Part shown: positions 12,132 to 22,001 of the stretch, piece by piece | Layout of the letters: each line of letters begins with the position of its first letter | How positions within the stretch are numbered: position 1 is the first letter of the stretch | From: Steinernema hermaphroditum | Lineage: Eukaryota; Nematoda; Chromadorea; Rhabditida; Steinernematidae | Direction of reading: 5' to 3' | DNA length: 64,000 nt | NCBI GenBank assembly: GCA_030435675.1 | Contig: CM059621.1 | Span: 18,163,501 to 18,227,500, forward strand | Translations under genes and position numbers: made by a program | The notes under the pieces: generated by a model | Databases searched by the model: none | Seen by the model: only the letters and a program-made list of their open reading frames with translations | What the model was told of the DNA's origin: nothing

Positions 12132-14621
12132 GATCAAACGCGCCTATTCCCGCTGGATTTACTGTGGACTATCTTAGTTTCCTGCAAAACTTTCAATTCG
12201 AGACAGCAGGGGCCTTGCTCATACCAAAAGCTCTGCATCTGACCCTCCTGCTCCAAAGTACCATAGCATTTTTATGATTGGATCTTGTAGAACTGCACGA
12301 GCCTGATCGAACGCGCCTACTCCCGCTGGATTTACTGTGGACTATCTTAGTTTCCTGCAAAACTTTCAATTCGAGACAGCAGGGCCCTTGCTCATACCAA
12401 AAGCTCTGCATCTGACCCTCCTGCTCCAAAGTACCATAGCATTTTTATGATTGGATCTTGTAGAACTGCACGAGCCTGATCGAACGCGCCTATTCCCGCT
12501 GGATTTACTGTGGACTATCTTAGTTTCCTGCAAAACTTTCAATTCGAGACAGCAGGGCCCCTTGCTCATACCAAAAGCTCTGCATCTGACCCTCCTGCTC
12601 CAAAGTACCATAGCATTTTTATGATTGGATCTTGTAGAACTGCACGAGCCTGATCAAACGCGCCTATTCCCGTTGGATTTACTGTGGACTATCTTAGTTT
12701 CCTGCAAAACTTTCAATTCGAGACAGCAGGGCCCTTGCTCATACCAAAAGCTCTGCATCTGACCCTCCTGCTCCAAAGTACCATAGCATTTTTATGATTG
12801 GATCTTGTAGAACTGCACGAGCCTGATCGAACGCGCCTACTCCCGCTGGATTTACTGTGGACTATCTTAGTTTCCTGCAAAACTTTCAATTCGAGACAGC
12901 TGGGCCCTTGCTCATACCAAAAGCTCTGCATCTGACCCTCCTGCTCCAAAGTACCATAGCATTTTTATGATTGGATCTTGTAGAACTGCACGAGCCTGAT
13001 CGAACGCGCCTATTCCCGCTGGATTTACTGTGGACTATCTTAGTTTCCTGCAAAACTTTCAATTCGAGACAGCAGGGCCCTTGCTCATACCAAAAGCTCT
13101 GCATCTGACCCTCCTGCTCCAAAGTACCATAGCATTTTTATGATTGGATCTTGTAGAACTGCACGAGCCTGATCGAACGCGCCTATTCCCGTTGGATTTA
13201 CTGTGGACTATCTTAGTTTCCTGCAAAACTTTCAATTCGAGACAGCAGGGCCCTTGCTCATACCAAAAGCTCTGCATCTGACCCTCCTGCTCCAAAGTAC
13301 CATAGCATTTTTATGATTGGATCTTGTAGAACTGCACGAGCCTGATCGAACGCGCCTATTCCCGTTGGATTTACTGTGGACTATCTTAGTTTCCTGCAAA
13401 ACTTTCAATTCGAGACAGCAGGGCCCTTGCTCATACCAAAAGCTCTGCATCTGACCCTCCTGCTCCAAAGTACCATAGCATTTTTATGATTGGATCTTGT
13501 AGAACTGCACGAGCCTGATCGAACGCGCCTATTCCCGCTGGATTTACTGTGGACTATCTTAGTTTCCTGCAAAACTTTCAATTCGAGACAGCAGGGCCCT
13601 TGCTCATACCAAAAGCTCTGCATCTGACCCTCCTGCTCCAAAGTACCATAGCATTTTTATGATTGGATCTTGTAGAACTGCACGAGCCTGATCGAACGCG
13701 CCTATTCCCGTTGGATTTACTGTGGACTATCTTAGTTTCCTGCAAAACTTTCAATTCGAGACAGTGAGGGCCCTTGCTCATACCAAAAGCTCTGCATCTG
13801 ACCCTCCTGCTCCAAAGTACCATAGCATTTTTATGATTGGATCTTGTAGAACTGCACGAGCCTGATCGAACGCGCCTATTCCCGTTGGATTTACTGTGGA
13901 CTATCTTAGTTTCCTGCAAAACTTTCAATTCGAGACAGCTGAGGCCCTTGCTCATACCAAAAGCTCTGCATCTGACCCTCCTGCTCCAAAGTACCATAGC
14001 ATTTTTATGATTGGATCTTGTAGAACTGCACGAGCCTGATCGAACGCGCCTATTCCCGCTGGATTTACTGTGGACTATCTTAGTTTCCTGCAAAACTTTC
14101 AATTCGAGACAGCAGGGCCCTTGCTCATACCAAAAGCTCTGCATCTGACCCTCCTGCTCCAAAGTACCATAGCATTTTTATGATTGGATCTTGTAGAACT
14201 GCACGAGCCTGATCGAACGCGCCTATTCCCGTTGGATTTACTGTGGACTATCTTAGTTTCCTGCAAAACTTTCAATTCGAGACAGCAGGGCCCCTTGCTC
14301 ATACCAAAAGCTCTGCATCTGACCCTCCTGCTCCAAAGTACCATAGCATTTTTATGATTGGATCTTGTAGAACTGCACGAGCCTGATCGAACGCGCCTAT
14401 TCCCGTTGGATTTACTGTGGACTATCTTAGTTTCCTGCAAAACTTTCAATTCGAGACAGCAGGGCCCTTGCTCATACCAAAAGCTCTGCATCTGACCCTC
14501 CTGCTCCAAAGTACCATAGCATTTTTATGATTGGATCTTGTAGAACTGCACGAGCCTGATCGAACGCGCCTATTCCCGTTGGATTTACTGTGGACTATCT
14601 TAGTTTCCTGCAAAACTTTCA

Positions 14622-14638
14622 ATTCGAGACAGCAGGGC
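14622..14638 (+). other. CENP-B-box-like 17-bp site (representative copy; recurs in most monomers)
   Basis: The mammalian CENP-B box has the essential core NTTCGNNNNANNCGGGN. Monomer positions 65-81 read A-TTCG-AGAC-A-GC-AGGG-C, so eight of the nine fixed bases match with correct spacing; only the first base of the CGGG block is A. The match occurs in every monomer of the CAGCAGGG type, the majority across the window. Alleles CAGCTGGG also keep eight of nine; CAGTTGAGG alleles lose a second base. I saw no copy with all nine. With equal base frequencies, a site this good on either strand of one 173-bp unit is expected by chance about 4% of the time, so the resemblance is suggestive only. CENP-B-type proteins derive from pogo-like transposases and are best known in mammals; whether this host has one is unknown. 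Confidence 0.45.
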
Positions 14639-14642
14639 CCTT
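14632..14642 (+). other. Hypervariable tract with AGGGCCCT palindrome (representative copy)
   Basis: Monomer positions 75-85 hold the most variable sequence in the array. Alleles seen between the invariant GAGACA and the following CTCAT or TTCAT include CAGGGCCCTTG, CAGGGCCCCTTG, CAGGGCCCCCG, CTGGGCCCTTG, CTGGGGCCTTG, TTGAGGCCTTG, TTGGGGCCTTG, TTGTGGCCTTG, TAGGGGCCTTG and CAGAGGCCCTTG. The majority form contains the perfect 8-bp palindrome AGGGCCCT (77-84; here 14634-14641), and GCAGGG pairs with CCCTTGC with one bulged T. Most of the 1- and 2-bp length changes in otherwise clean domains fall in this G/C run, consistent with slippage or repair at a small dyad. Long-read homopolymer error could add to it. 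Confidence 0.7.
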
Positions 14643-17600
14643 GCTCATACCAAAAGCTCTGCATCTGACCCTCCTGCTCCAAAGTACCATAGCATTTTTA
14701 TGATTGGATCTTGTAGAACTGCACGAGCCTGATCGAACGCGCCTATTCCCGTTGGATTTACTGTGGACTATCTTAGTTTCCTGCAAAACTTTCAATTCGA
14801 GACAGCAGGGCCCTTGCTCATACCAAAAGCTCTGCATCTGACCCTCCTGCTCCAAAGTACCATAGCATTTTTATGATTGGATCTTGTAGAACTGCACGAG
14901 CCTGATCGAACGCGCCTATTCCCGTTGGATTTACTGTGGACTATCTTAGTTTCCTGCAAAACTTTCAATTCGAGACAGCAGAGGCCCTTGCTCATACCAA
15001 AAGCTCTGCATCTGACCCTCCTGCTCCAAAGTACCATAGCATTTTTATGATTGGATCTTGTAGAACTGCACGAGCCTGATCGAACGCGCCTATTCCCGCT
15101 GGATTTACTGTGGACTATCTTAGTTTCCTGCAAAACTTTCAATTCGAGACAGCAGGGCCCTTGCTCATACCAAAAGCTCTGCATCTGACCCTCCTGCTCC
15201 AAAGTACCATAGCATTTTTATGATTGGATCTTGTAGAACTGCACGAGCCTGATCGAACGCGCCTATTCCCGTTGGATTTACTGTGGACTATCTTAGTTTC
15301 CTGCAAAACTTTCAATTCGAGACAGCAGGGCCCTTGCTCATACCAAAAGCTCTGCATCTGACCCTCCTGCTCCAAAGTACCATAGCATTTTTATGATTGG
15401 ATCTTGTAGAACTGCACGAGCCTGATCGAACGCGCCTATTCCCGTTGGATTTACTGTGGACTATCTTAGTTTCCTGCAAAACTTTCAATTCGAGACAGCA
15501 GGGCCCTTGCTCATACCAAAAGCTCTGCATCTGACCCTCCTGCTCCAAAGTACCATAGCATTTTTATGATTGGATCTTGTAGAACTGCACGAGCCTGATC
15601 GAACGCGCCTATTCCCGCTGGATTTACTGTGGACTATCTTAGTTTCCTGCAAAACTTTCAATTCGAGACAGCTGGGGCCTTGCTCATACCAAAAGCTCTG
15701 CATCTGACCCTCCTGCTCCAAAGTACCATAGCATTTTTATGATTGGATCTTGTAGAACTGCACGAGCCTGATCGAACGCGCCTATTCCCGTTGGATTTAC
15801 TGTGGACTATCTTAGTTTCCTGCAAAACTTTCAATTCGAGACAGCAGGGCCCTTGCTCATACCAAAAGCTCTGCATCTGACCCTCCTGCTCCAAAGTACC
15901 ATAGCATTTTTATGATTGGATCTTGTAGAACTGCACGAGCCTGATCGAACGCGCCTATTCCCGTTGGATTTACTGTGGACTATCTTAGTTTCCTGCAAAA
16001 CTTTCAATTCGAGACAGCAGGGCCCCTTGCTCATACCAAAAGCTCTGCATCTGACCCTCCTGCTCCAAAGTACCATAGCATTTTTATGATTGGATCTTGT
16101 AGAACTGCACGAGCCTGATCGAACGCGCCTATTCCCGTTGGATTTACTGTGGACTATCTTAGTTTCCTGCAAAACTTTCAATTCGAGACAGCAGGGCCCT
16201 TGCTCATACCAAAAGCTCTGCATCTGACCCTCCTGCTCCAAAGTACCATAGCATTTTTATGATTGGATCTTGTAGAACTGCACGAGCCTGATCGAACGCG
16301 CCTATTCCCGTTGGATTTACTGTGGACTATCTTAGTTTCCTGCAAAACTTTCAATTCGAGACAGCAGGGCCCTTGCTCATACCAAAAGCTCTGCATCTGA
16401 CCCTCCTGCTCCAAAGTACCATAGCATTTTTATGATTGGATCTTGTAGAACTGCACGAGCCTGATCGAACGCGCCTATTCCCGCTGGATTTACTGTGGAC
16501 TATCTTAGTTTCCTGCAAAACTTTCAATTCGAGACAGCAGGGCCCTTGCTCATACCAAAAGCTCTGCATCTGACCCTCCTGCTCCAAAGTACCATAGCAT
16601 TTTTATGATTGGATCTTGTAGAACTGCACGAGCCTGATCGAACGCGCCTATTCCCGCTGGATTTACTGTGGACTATCTTAGTTTCCTGCAAAACTTTCAA
16701 TTCGAGACAGCAGGGCCCTTGCTCATACCAAAAGCTCTGCATCTGACCCTCCTGCTCCAAAGTACCATAGCATTTTTATGATTGGATCTTGTAGAACTGC
16801 ACGAGCCTGATCGAACGCGCCTATTCCCGTTGGATTTACTGTGGACTATCTTAGTTTCCTGCAAAACTTTCAATTCGAGACAGCAGGGCCCTTGCTCATA
16901 CCAAAAGCTCTGCATCTGACCCTCCTGCTCCAAAGTACCATAGCATTTTTATGATTGGATCTTGTAGAACTGCACGAGCCTGATCGAACGCGCCTATTCC
17001 CGTTGGATTTACTGTGGACTATCTTAGTTTCCTGCAAAACTTTCAATTCGAGACAGCAGGGCCCTTGCTCATACCAAAAGCTCTGCATCTGACCCTCCTG
17101 CTCCAAAGTACCATAGCATTTTTATGATTGGATCTTGTAGAACTGCACGAGCCTGATCGAACGCGCCTATTCCCGTTGGATTTACTGTGGACTATCTTAG
17201 TTTCCTGCAAAACTTTCAATTCGAGACAGCAGGGCCCTTGCTCATACCAAAAGCTCTGCATCTGACCCTCCTGCTCCAAAGTACCATAGCATTTTTATGA
17301 TTGGATCTTGTAGAACTGCACGAGCCTGATCGAACGCGCCTATTCCCGTTGGATTTACTGTGGACTATCTTAGTTTCCTGCAAAACTTTCAATTCGAGAC
17401 AGCAGGGCCCTTGCTCATACCAAAAGCTCTGCATCTGACCCTCCTGCTCCAAAGTACCATAGCATTTTTATGATTGGATCTTGTAGAACTGCACGAGCCT
17501 GATCGAACGCGCCTATTCCCGTTGGATTTACTGTGGACTATCTTAGTTTCCTGCAAAACTTTCAATTCGAGACAGCAGGGCCCTTGCTCATACCAAAAGC

Positions 17601-19059
17601 TCTGCATCTGACCCTCCTGCTCCAAAGTACCATAGCATTTTTATGATTGGATCTTGTAGAACTGCACGAGCCTGATCGAACGCGCCTATTCCCGCTGGAT
17701 TTACTGTGGACTATCTTAGTTTCCTGCAAAACTTTCAATTCGAGACAGCAGGGCCCTTGCTCATACCAAAAGCTCTGCATCTGACCCTCCTGCTCCAAAG
17801 TACCATAGCATTTTTATGATTGGATCTTGTAGAACTGCACGAGCCTGATCGAACGCGCCTATTCCCGTTGGATTTACTGTGGACTATCTTAGTTTCCTGC
17901 AAAACTTTCAATTCGAGACAGCAGGGCCCCCTTGCTCATACCAAAAGCTCTGCATCTGACCCTCCTGCTCCAAAGTACCATAGCATTTTTATGATTGGAT
18001 CTTGTAGAACTGCACGAGCCTGATCGAACGCGCCTATTCCCGCTGGATTTACTGTGGACTATCTTAGTTTCCTGCAAAACTTTCAATTCGAGACAGCAGG
18101 GCCCCTGCTCATACCAAAAGCTCTGCATCTGACCCTTCTGCTCCAAAGTACCATAGCATTTTTATGATTGGATCTTGTAGAACTGCACGAGCCTGATCGA
18201 ACGCGCCTATTCCCGTTGGATTTACTGTGGACTATCTTAGTTTCCTGCAAAACTTTCAATTCGAGACAGCAGGGCCCTTGCTCATACCAAAAGCTCTGCA
18301 TCTGACCCTTCTGCTCCAAAGTACCATAGCATTTTTATGATTGGATCTTGTAGAACTGCACGAGCCTGATCAAACGCGCCTATTCCCGTTGGATTTACTG
18401 TGGACTATCTTAGTTTCCTGCAAAACTTTCAATTCGAGACAGCTGGGCCCTTGTTCATACCAAAAGCTCTGCATCTGACCCTCCTGCTCCAAAGTACCAT
18501 AGCATTTTTATGATTGGATCTTGTAGAACTGCACGAGCCTGATCGAACGCGCCTATTCCCGTTGGATTTACTGTGGACTATCTTAGTTTCCTGCAAAACT
18601 TTCAATTCGAGACAGCAGGGCCCTTGCTCATACCAAAAGCTCTGCATCTGACCCTCCTGCTCCAAAGTACCATAGCATTTTTATGATTGGATCTTGTAGA
18701 ACTGCACGAGCCTGATCGAACGCGCCTATTCCCGTTGGATTTACTGTGGACTATCTTAGTTTCCTGCAAAACTTTCAATTCGAGACAGCAGGGCCCTTGC
18801 TCATACCAAAAGCTCTGCATCTGACCCTCCTGCTCCAAAGTACCATAGCATTTTTATGATTGGATCTTGTAGAACTGCACGAGCCTGATCGAACGCGCCT
18901 ATTCCCGTTGGATTTACTGTGGACTATCTTAGTTTCCTGCAAAACTTTCAATTCGAGACAGCAGGGCCCTTGCTCATACCAAAAGCTCTGCATCTGACCC
19001 TCCTGCTCCAAAGTACCATAGCATTTTTATGATTGGATCTTGTAGAACTGCACGAGCCT

Positions 19060-22001
19060 GATCAAACGCGCCTATTCCCGTTGGATTTACTGTGGACTAT
19101 CTTAGTTTCCTACAAAACTTTCAATTCGAGACAGTTGAGGCCTTGTTCATACCAAAAGCTCTGCATCTGACCCTCCTGCTCCAAAGTACCATAGCATTTT
19201 TATGATTGGATCTTGTAGAACTGCACGAGCCTGATCGAACGCGCCTATTCCCGTTGGATTTACTGTGGACTATCTTAGTTTCCTGCAAAACTTTCAATTC
19301 GAGACAGCAGGGGCCTTGTTCATACCAAAAGCTCTGCATCTGACCCTCCTGCTCCAAAGTACCATAGCATTTTTATGATTGGATCTTGTAGAACTGCACG
19401 AGCCTGATCGAACGCGCCTATTCCCGTTGGATTTACTGTGGACTATCTTAGTTTCCTGCAAAACTTTCAATTCGAGACAGCAGGGCCCCTGCTCATACCA
19501 AAAGCTCTGCAGCTGACCCTTCTGCTCCAAAGTACCATAGCATTTTTATGATTGGATCTTGTAGAACTGCACGAGCCTGATCGAACGCGCCTATTCCCGT
19601 TGGATTTACTGTGGACTATCTTAGTTTCCTGCAAAACTTTCAATTCGAGACAGTAGGGGCCTTGTTCATACCAAAAGCTCTGCATCTGACCCTCCTGCTC
19701 CAAAGTACCATAGCATTTTTATGATTGGATCTTGTAGAACTGCACGAGCCTGATCGAACGCGCCTATTCCCGTTGGGTTTACTGTGGACTATCTTAGTTT
19801 CCTGCAAAACTTTCAATTCGAGACAGATAGGGCCTTGTTCATACCAAAAGCTCTGCATCTGACCCTCCTGCTCCAAAGTACCATAGCATTTTTATGATTG
19901 GATCTTGTAGAACTGCACGAGCCTGATCGAACGCGCCTATTCCCGTTGGATTTACTGTGGACTATCTTAGTTTCCTGCAAAACTTTCAATTCGAGACAGT
20001 AGAGGCCTTGTTCATACCAAAAGCTCTGCATCTGACCCTCCTGCTCCAAAGTACCATAGCATTTTTATGATTGGATCTTGTAGAACTGCACGAGCCTGAT
20101 CGAACGCGCCTATTCCCGTTGGATTTACTGTGGACTATCTTAGTTTCCTGCAAAACTTTCAATTCGAGACAGCAGGGCCCTTGCTCATACCAAAAGCTCT
20201 GCAGCTGACCCTTCTGCTCCAAAGTACCATAGCATTTTTATGATTGGATCTTGTAGAACTGCACGAGCCTGATCGAACGCGCCTATTCCCGTTGGATTTA
20301 CTGTGGACTATCTTAGTTTCCTGCAAAACTTTCAATTCGAGACAGTTGAGCCCTTGTTCATACCAAAAGCTCTGCATCTGACCCTCCTGCTCCAAAGTAC
20401 CATAGCATTTTTATGATTGGATCTTGTAGAACTGCACGAGCCTGATCGAACGCGCCTATTCCCGTTGGATTTACTGTGGACTATCTTAGTTTCCTGCAAA
20501 ACTTTCAATTCGAGACAGCAGGGGCCTTGTTCATACCAAAAGCTCTGCATCTGACCCTCCTGCTCCAAAGTACCATAGCATTTTTATGATTGGATCTTGT
20601 AGAACTGCACGAGCCTGATCGAACGCGCCTATTCCCGTTGGATTTACTGTGGACTATCTTAGTTTCCTGCAAAACTTTCAATTCGAGACAGCAGGGCCCT
20701 TGCTCATACCAAAAGCTCTGCATCTGACCCTTCTGCTCCAAAGTACCATAGCATTTTTATGATTGGATCTTGTAGAACTGCACGAGCCTGATCGAACGCG
20801 CCTATTCCCGTTGGATTTACTGTGGACTATCTTAGTTTCCTGCAAAACTTTCAATTCGAGACAGTTGTGCCCTTGTTCATACCAAAAGCTCTGCATCTGA
20901 CCCTCCTGCTCCAAAGTACCATAGCATTTTTATGATTGGATCTTGTAGAACTGCACGAGCCTGATCGAACGCGCCTACTCCCGTTGGATTTACTGTGGAC
21001 TATCTTAGTTTCCTGCAAAACTTTCAATTCGAGACAGCAGGGCCCTTGCTCATACCAAAAGCTCTGCATCTGACCCTCCTGCTCCAAAGTACCATAGCAT
21101 TTTTATGATTGGATCTTGTAGAACTGCACGAGCCTGATCAAACGCGCCTATTCCCGTTGGATTTACTGTGGACTATCTTAGTTTCCTACAAAACTTTCAA
21201 TTCGAGACAGTTGAGGCCCTTGTTCATACCAAAAGCTCTGCATCTGACCCTCCTGCTCCAAAGTACCATAGCATTTTTATGATTGGATCTTGTAGAACTG
21301 CACGAGCCTGATCGAACGCGCCTATTCCCGTTGGATTTACTGTGGACTATCTTAGTTTCCTGCAAAACTTTCAATTCGAGACAGCAGGGCCCTTGCTCAT
21401 ACCAAAAGCTCTGCATCTGACCCTCCTGCTCCAAAGTACCATAGCATTTTTATGATTGGATCTTGTAGAACTGCACGAGCCTGATCGAACGCGCCTATTC
21501 CCGTTGGATTTACTGTGGACTATCTTAGTTTCCTGCAAAACTTTCAATTCGAGACAGCAGGGCCCTTGCTCATACCAAAAGCTCTGCATCTGACCCTCCT
21601 GCTCCAAAGTACCATAGCATTTTTATGATTGGATCTTGTAGAACTGCACGAGCCTGATCGAACGCGCCTATTCCCGTTGGATTTACTGTGGACTATCTTA
21701 GTTTCCTGCAAAACTTTCAATTCGAGACAGCTGGGCCCTTGCTCATACCAAAAGCTCTGCATCTGACCCTCCTGCTCCAAAGTACCATAGCATTTTTATG
21801 ATTGGATCTTGTAGAACTGCACGAGCCTGATCGAACGCGCCTATTCCCGTTGGATTTACTGTGGACTATCTTAGTTTCCTGCAAAACTTTCAATTCGAGA
21901 CAGTTGGGGCCTTGTTCATACCAAAAGCTCTGCATCTGACCCTCCTGCTCCAAAGTACCATAGCATTTTTATGATTGGATCTTGTAGAACTGCACGAGCC
22001 T
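19060..22001 (+). repeat. Domain F: mixed block rich in variable-tract alleles
   Basis: Seventeen copies with at least nine different tract alleles, many linked to TTGTTCAT: TTGAGG (19131), CAGGGG (19307), CAGGGCCCCTG with GCAGCTG (19480-19515), TAGGGG (19652), ATAGGG (19825), TAGAGG (19998), CAGGG with GCAGCTG (20172-20207), TTGAGC (20345), CAGGGG (20518), CAGGG with CTTCTG (20690), TTGTGC (20863). The ordered triplet TTG-, CAGGGG-, CAGGGCCC with ACCCTTCTG appears at 19131-19510 and again at 20345-20730, seven units apart. It resembles the trimer of domain D and suggests common descent. Confidence 0.75.

Larger units (their letters stand above)
14558..14730 (+). repeat. Reference satellite monomer (majority form, 173 bp)
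   Basis: This copy is used as the coordinate standard because it equals the commonest form in the homogeneous domains. In order it contains GATCGAACGCGCC (1-13), TATTCCCGTTGG (14-25), ATTTACTGTGG (26-36), GTTTCCTGCAAAAC (46-59), TTTCAATTCGAGACAG (60-75), the hypervariable CAGGGCCCTTGCTCAT (76-91), AAAAGCTCTGCATCTG (95-110), ACCCTCCTGCTCC (111-123), CATTTTTATGATTGG (136-150), ATCTTGTAGAACTG (151-164) and CACGAGCCT (165-173). By count it has 80 G or C bases of 173 (46%) and six CpGs at 4, 8, 10, 20, 68 and 167. Because 173 is not a multiple of three, reading frames shift from copy to copy. Confidence 0.95.
14558..15596 (+). repeat. Six-monomer haplotype block, copy 1
   Basis: Six successive monomers read, for position 22 and tract: T/CAGGG, T/CAGGG, T/CAGAGG (174 bp), C/CAGGG, T/CAGGG, T/CAGGG. 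The same order, and by my reading the same 1,039 bases, occurs at 23733-24771. The offset is 9,175 bp, equal to 53 units plus 6 bp. The rare CAGAGGCCC allele with GATCGAACG and TATTCCC marks the block. It shows that domains E and G share a segmental origin. Confidence 0.75.
12132..19059 (+). repeat. Domain E: homogeneous TATTCCC satellite core
   Basis: About 40 copies, nearly all GATCGAACG/TATTCCC/CAGGGCCCTTG with only position 22 alternating T or C and an occasional tract allele (TGAGGGCCC at 13764, CTGAGGCCC at 13938, CAGAGGCCC at 14979, CTGGGGCC at 15670). Five consecutive copies from 16809 to 17673 appear identical. Spacing is exactly 173 bp except where one extra C or G lies in the tract (174 bp, for example the units at 14211, 14904 and 15943). 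Identity over consecutive units indicates recent amplification. Confidence 0.85.

Noticed and set aside
13578..14509. Longer minus-strand open frames of 136 to 194 aa, also at 5429-6013, 22236-22646 and 23967-24377
   Set aside because: They arise where a 1-bp insertion makes a unit 174 bp (58 codons), keeping the same frame for one more copy. Length follows the indel, not selection.
14550..14570. tRNA-like internal promoter B box on the minus strand (GTTCGATCA at monomer positions 8 to 1 and upstream)
   Set aside because: It misses the last conserved C of GWTCRANNC, I found no A box at suitable distance, and many units carry GTTTGATC. A SINE or tRNA origin is not supported.
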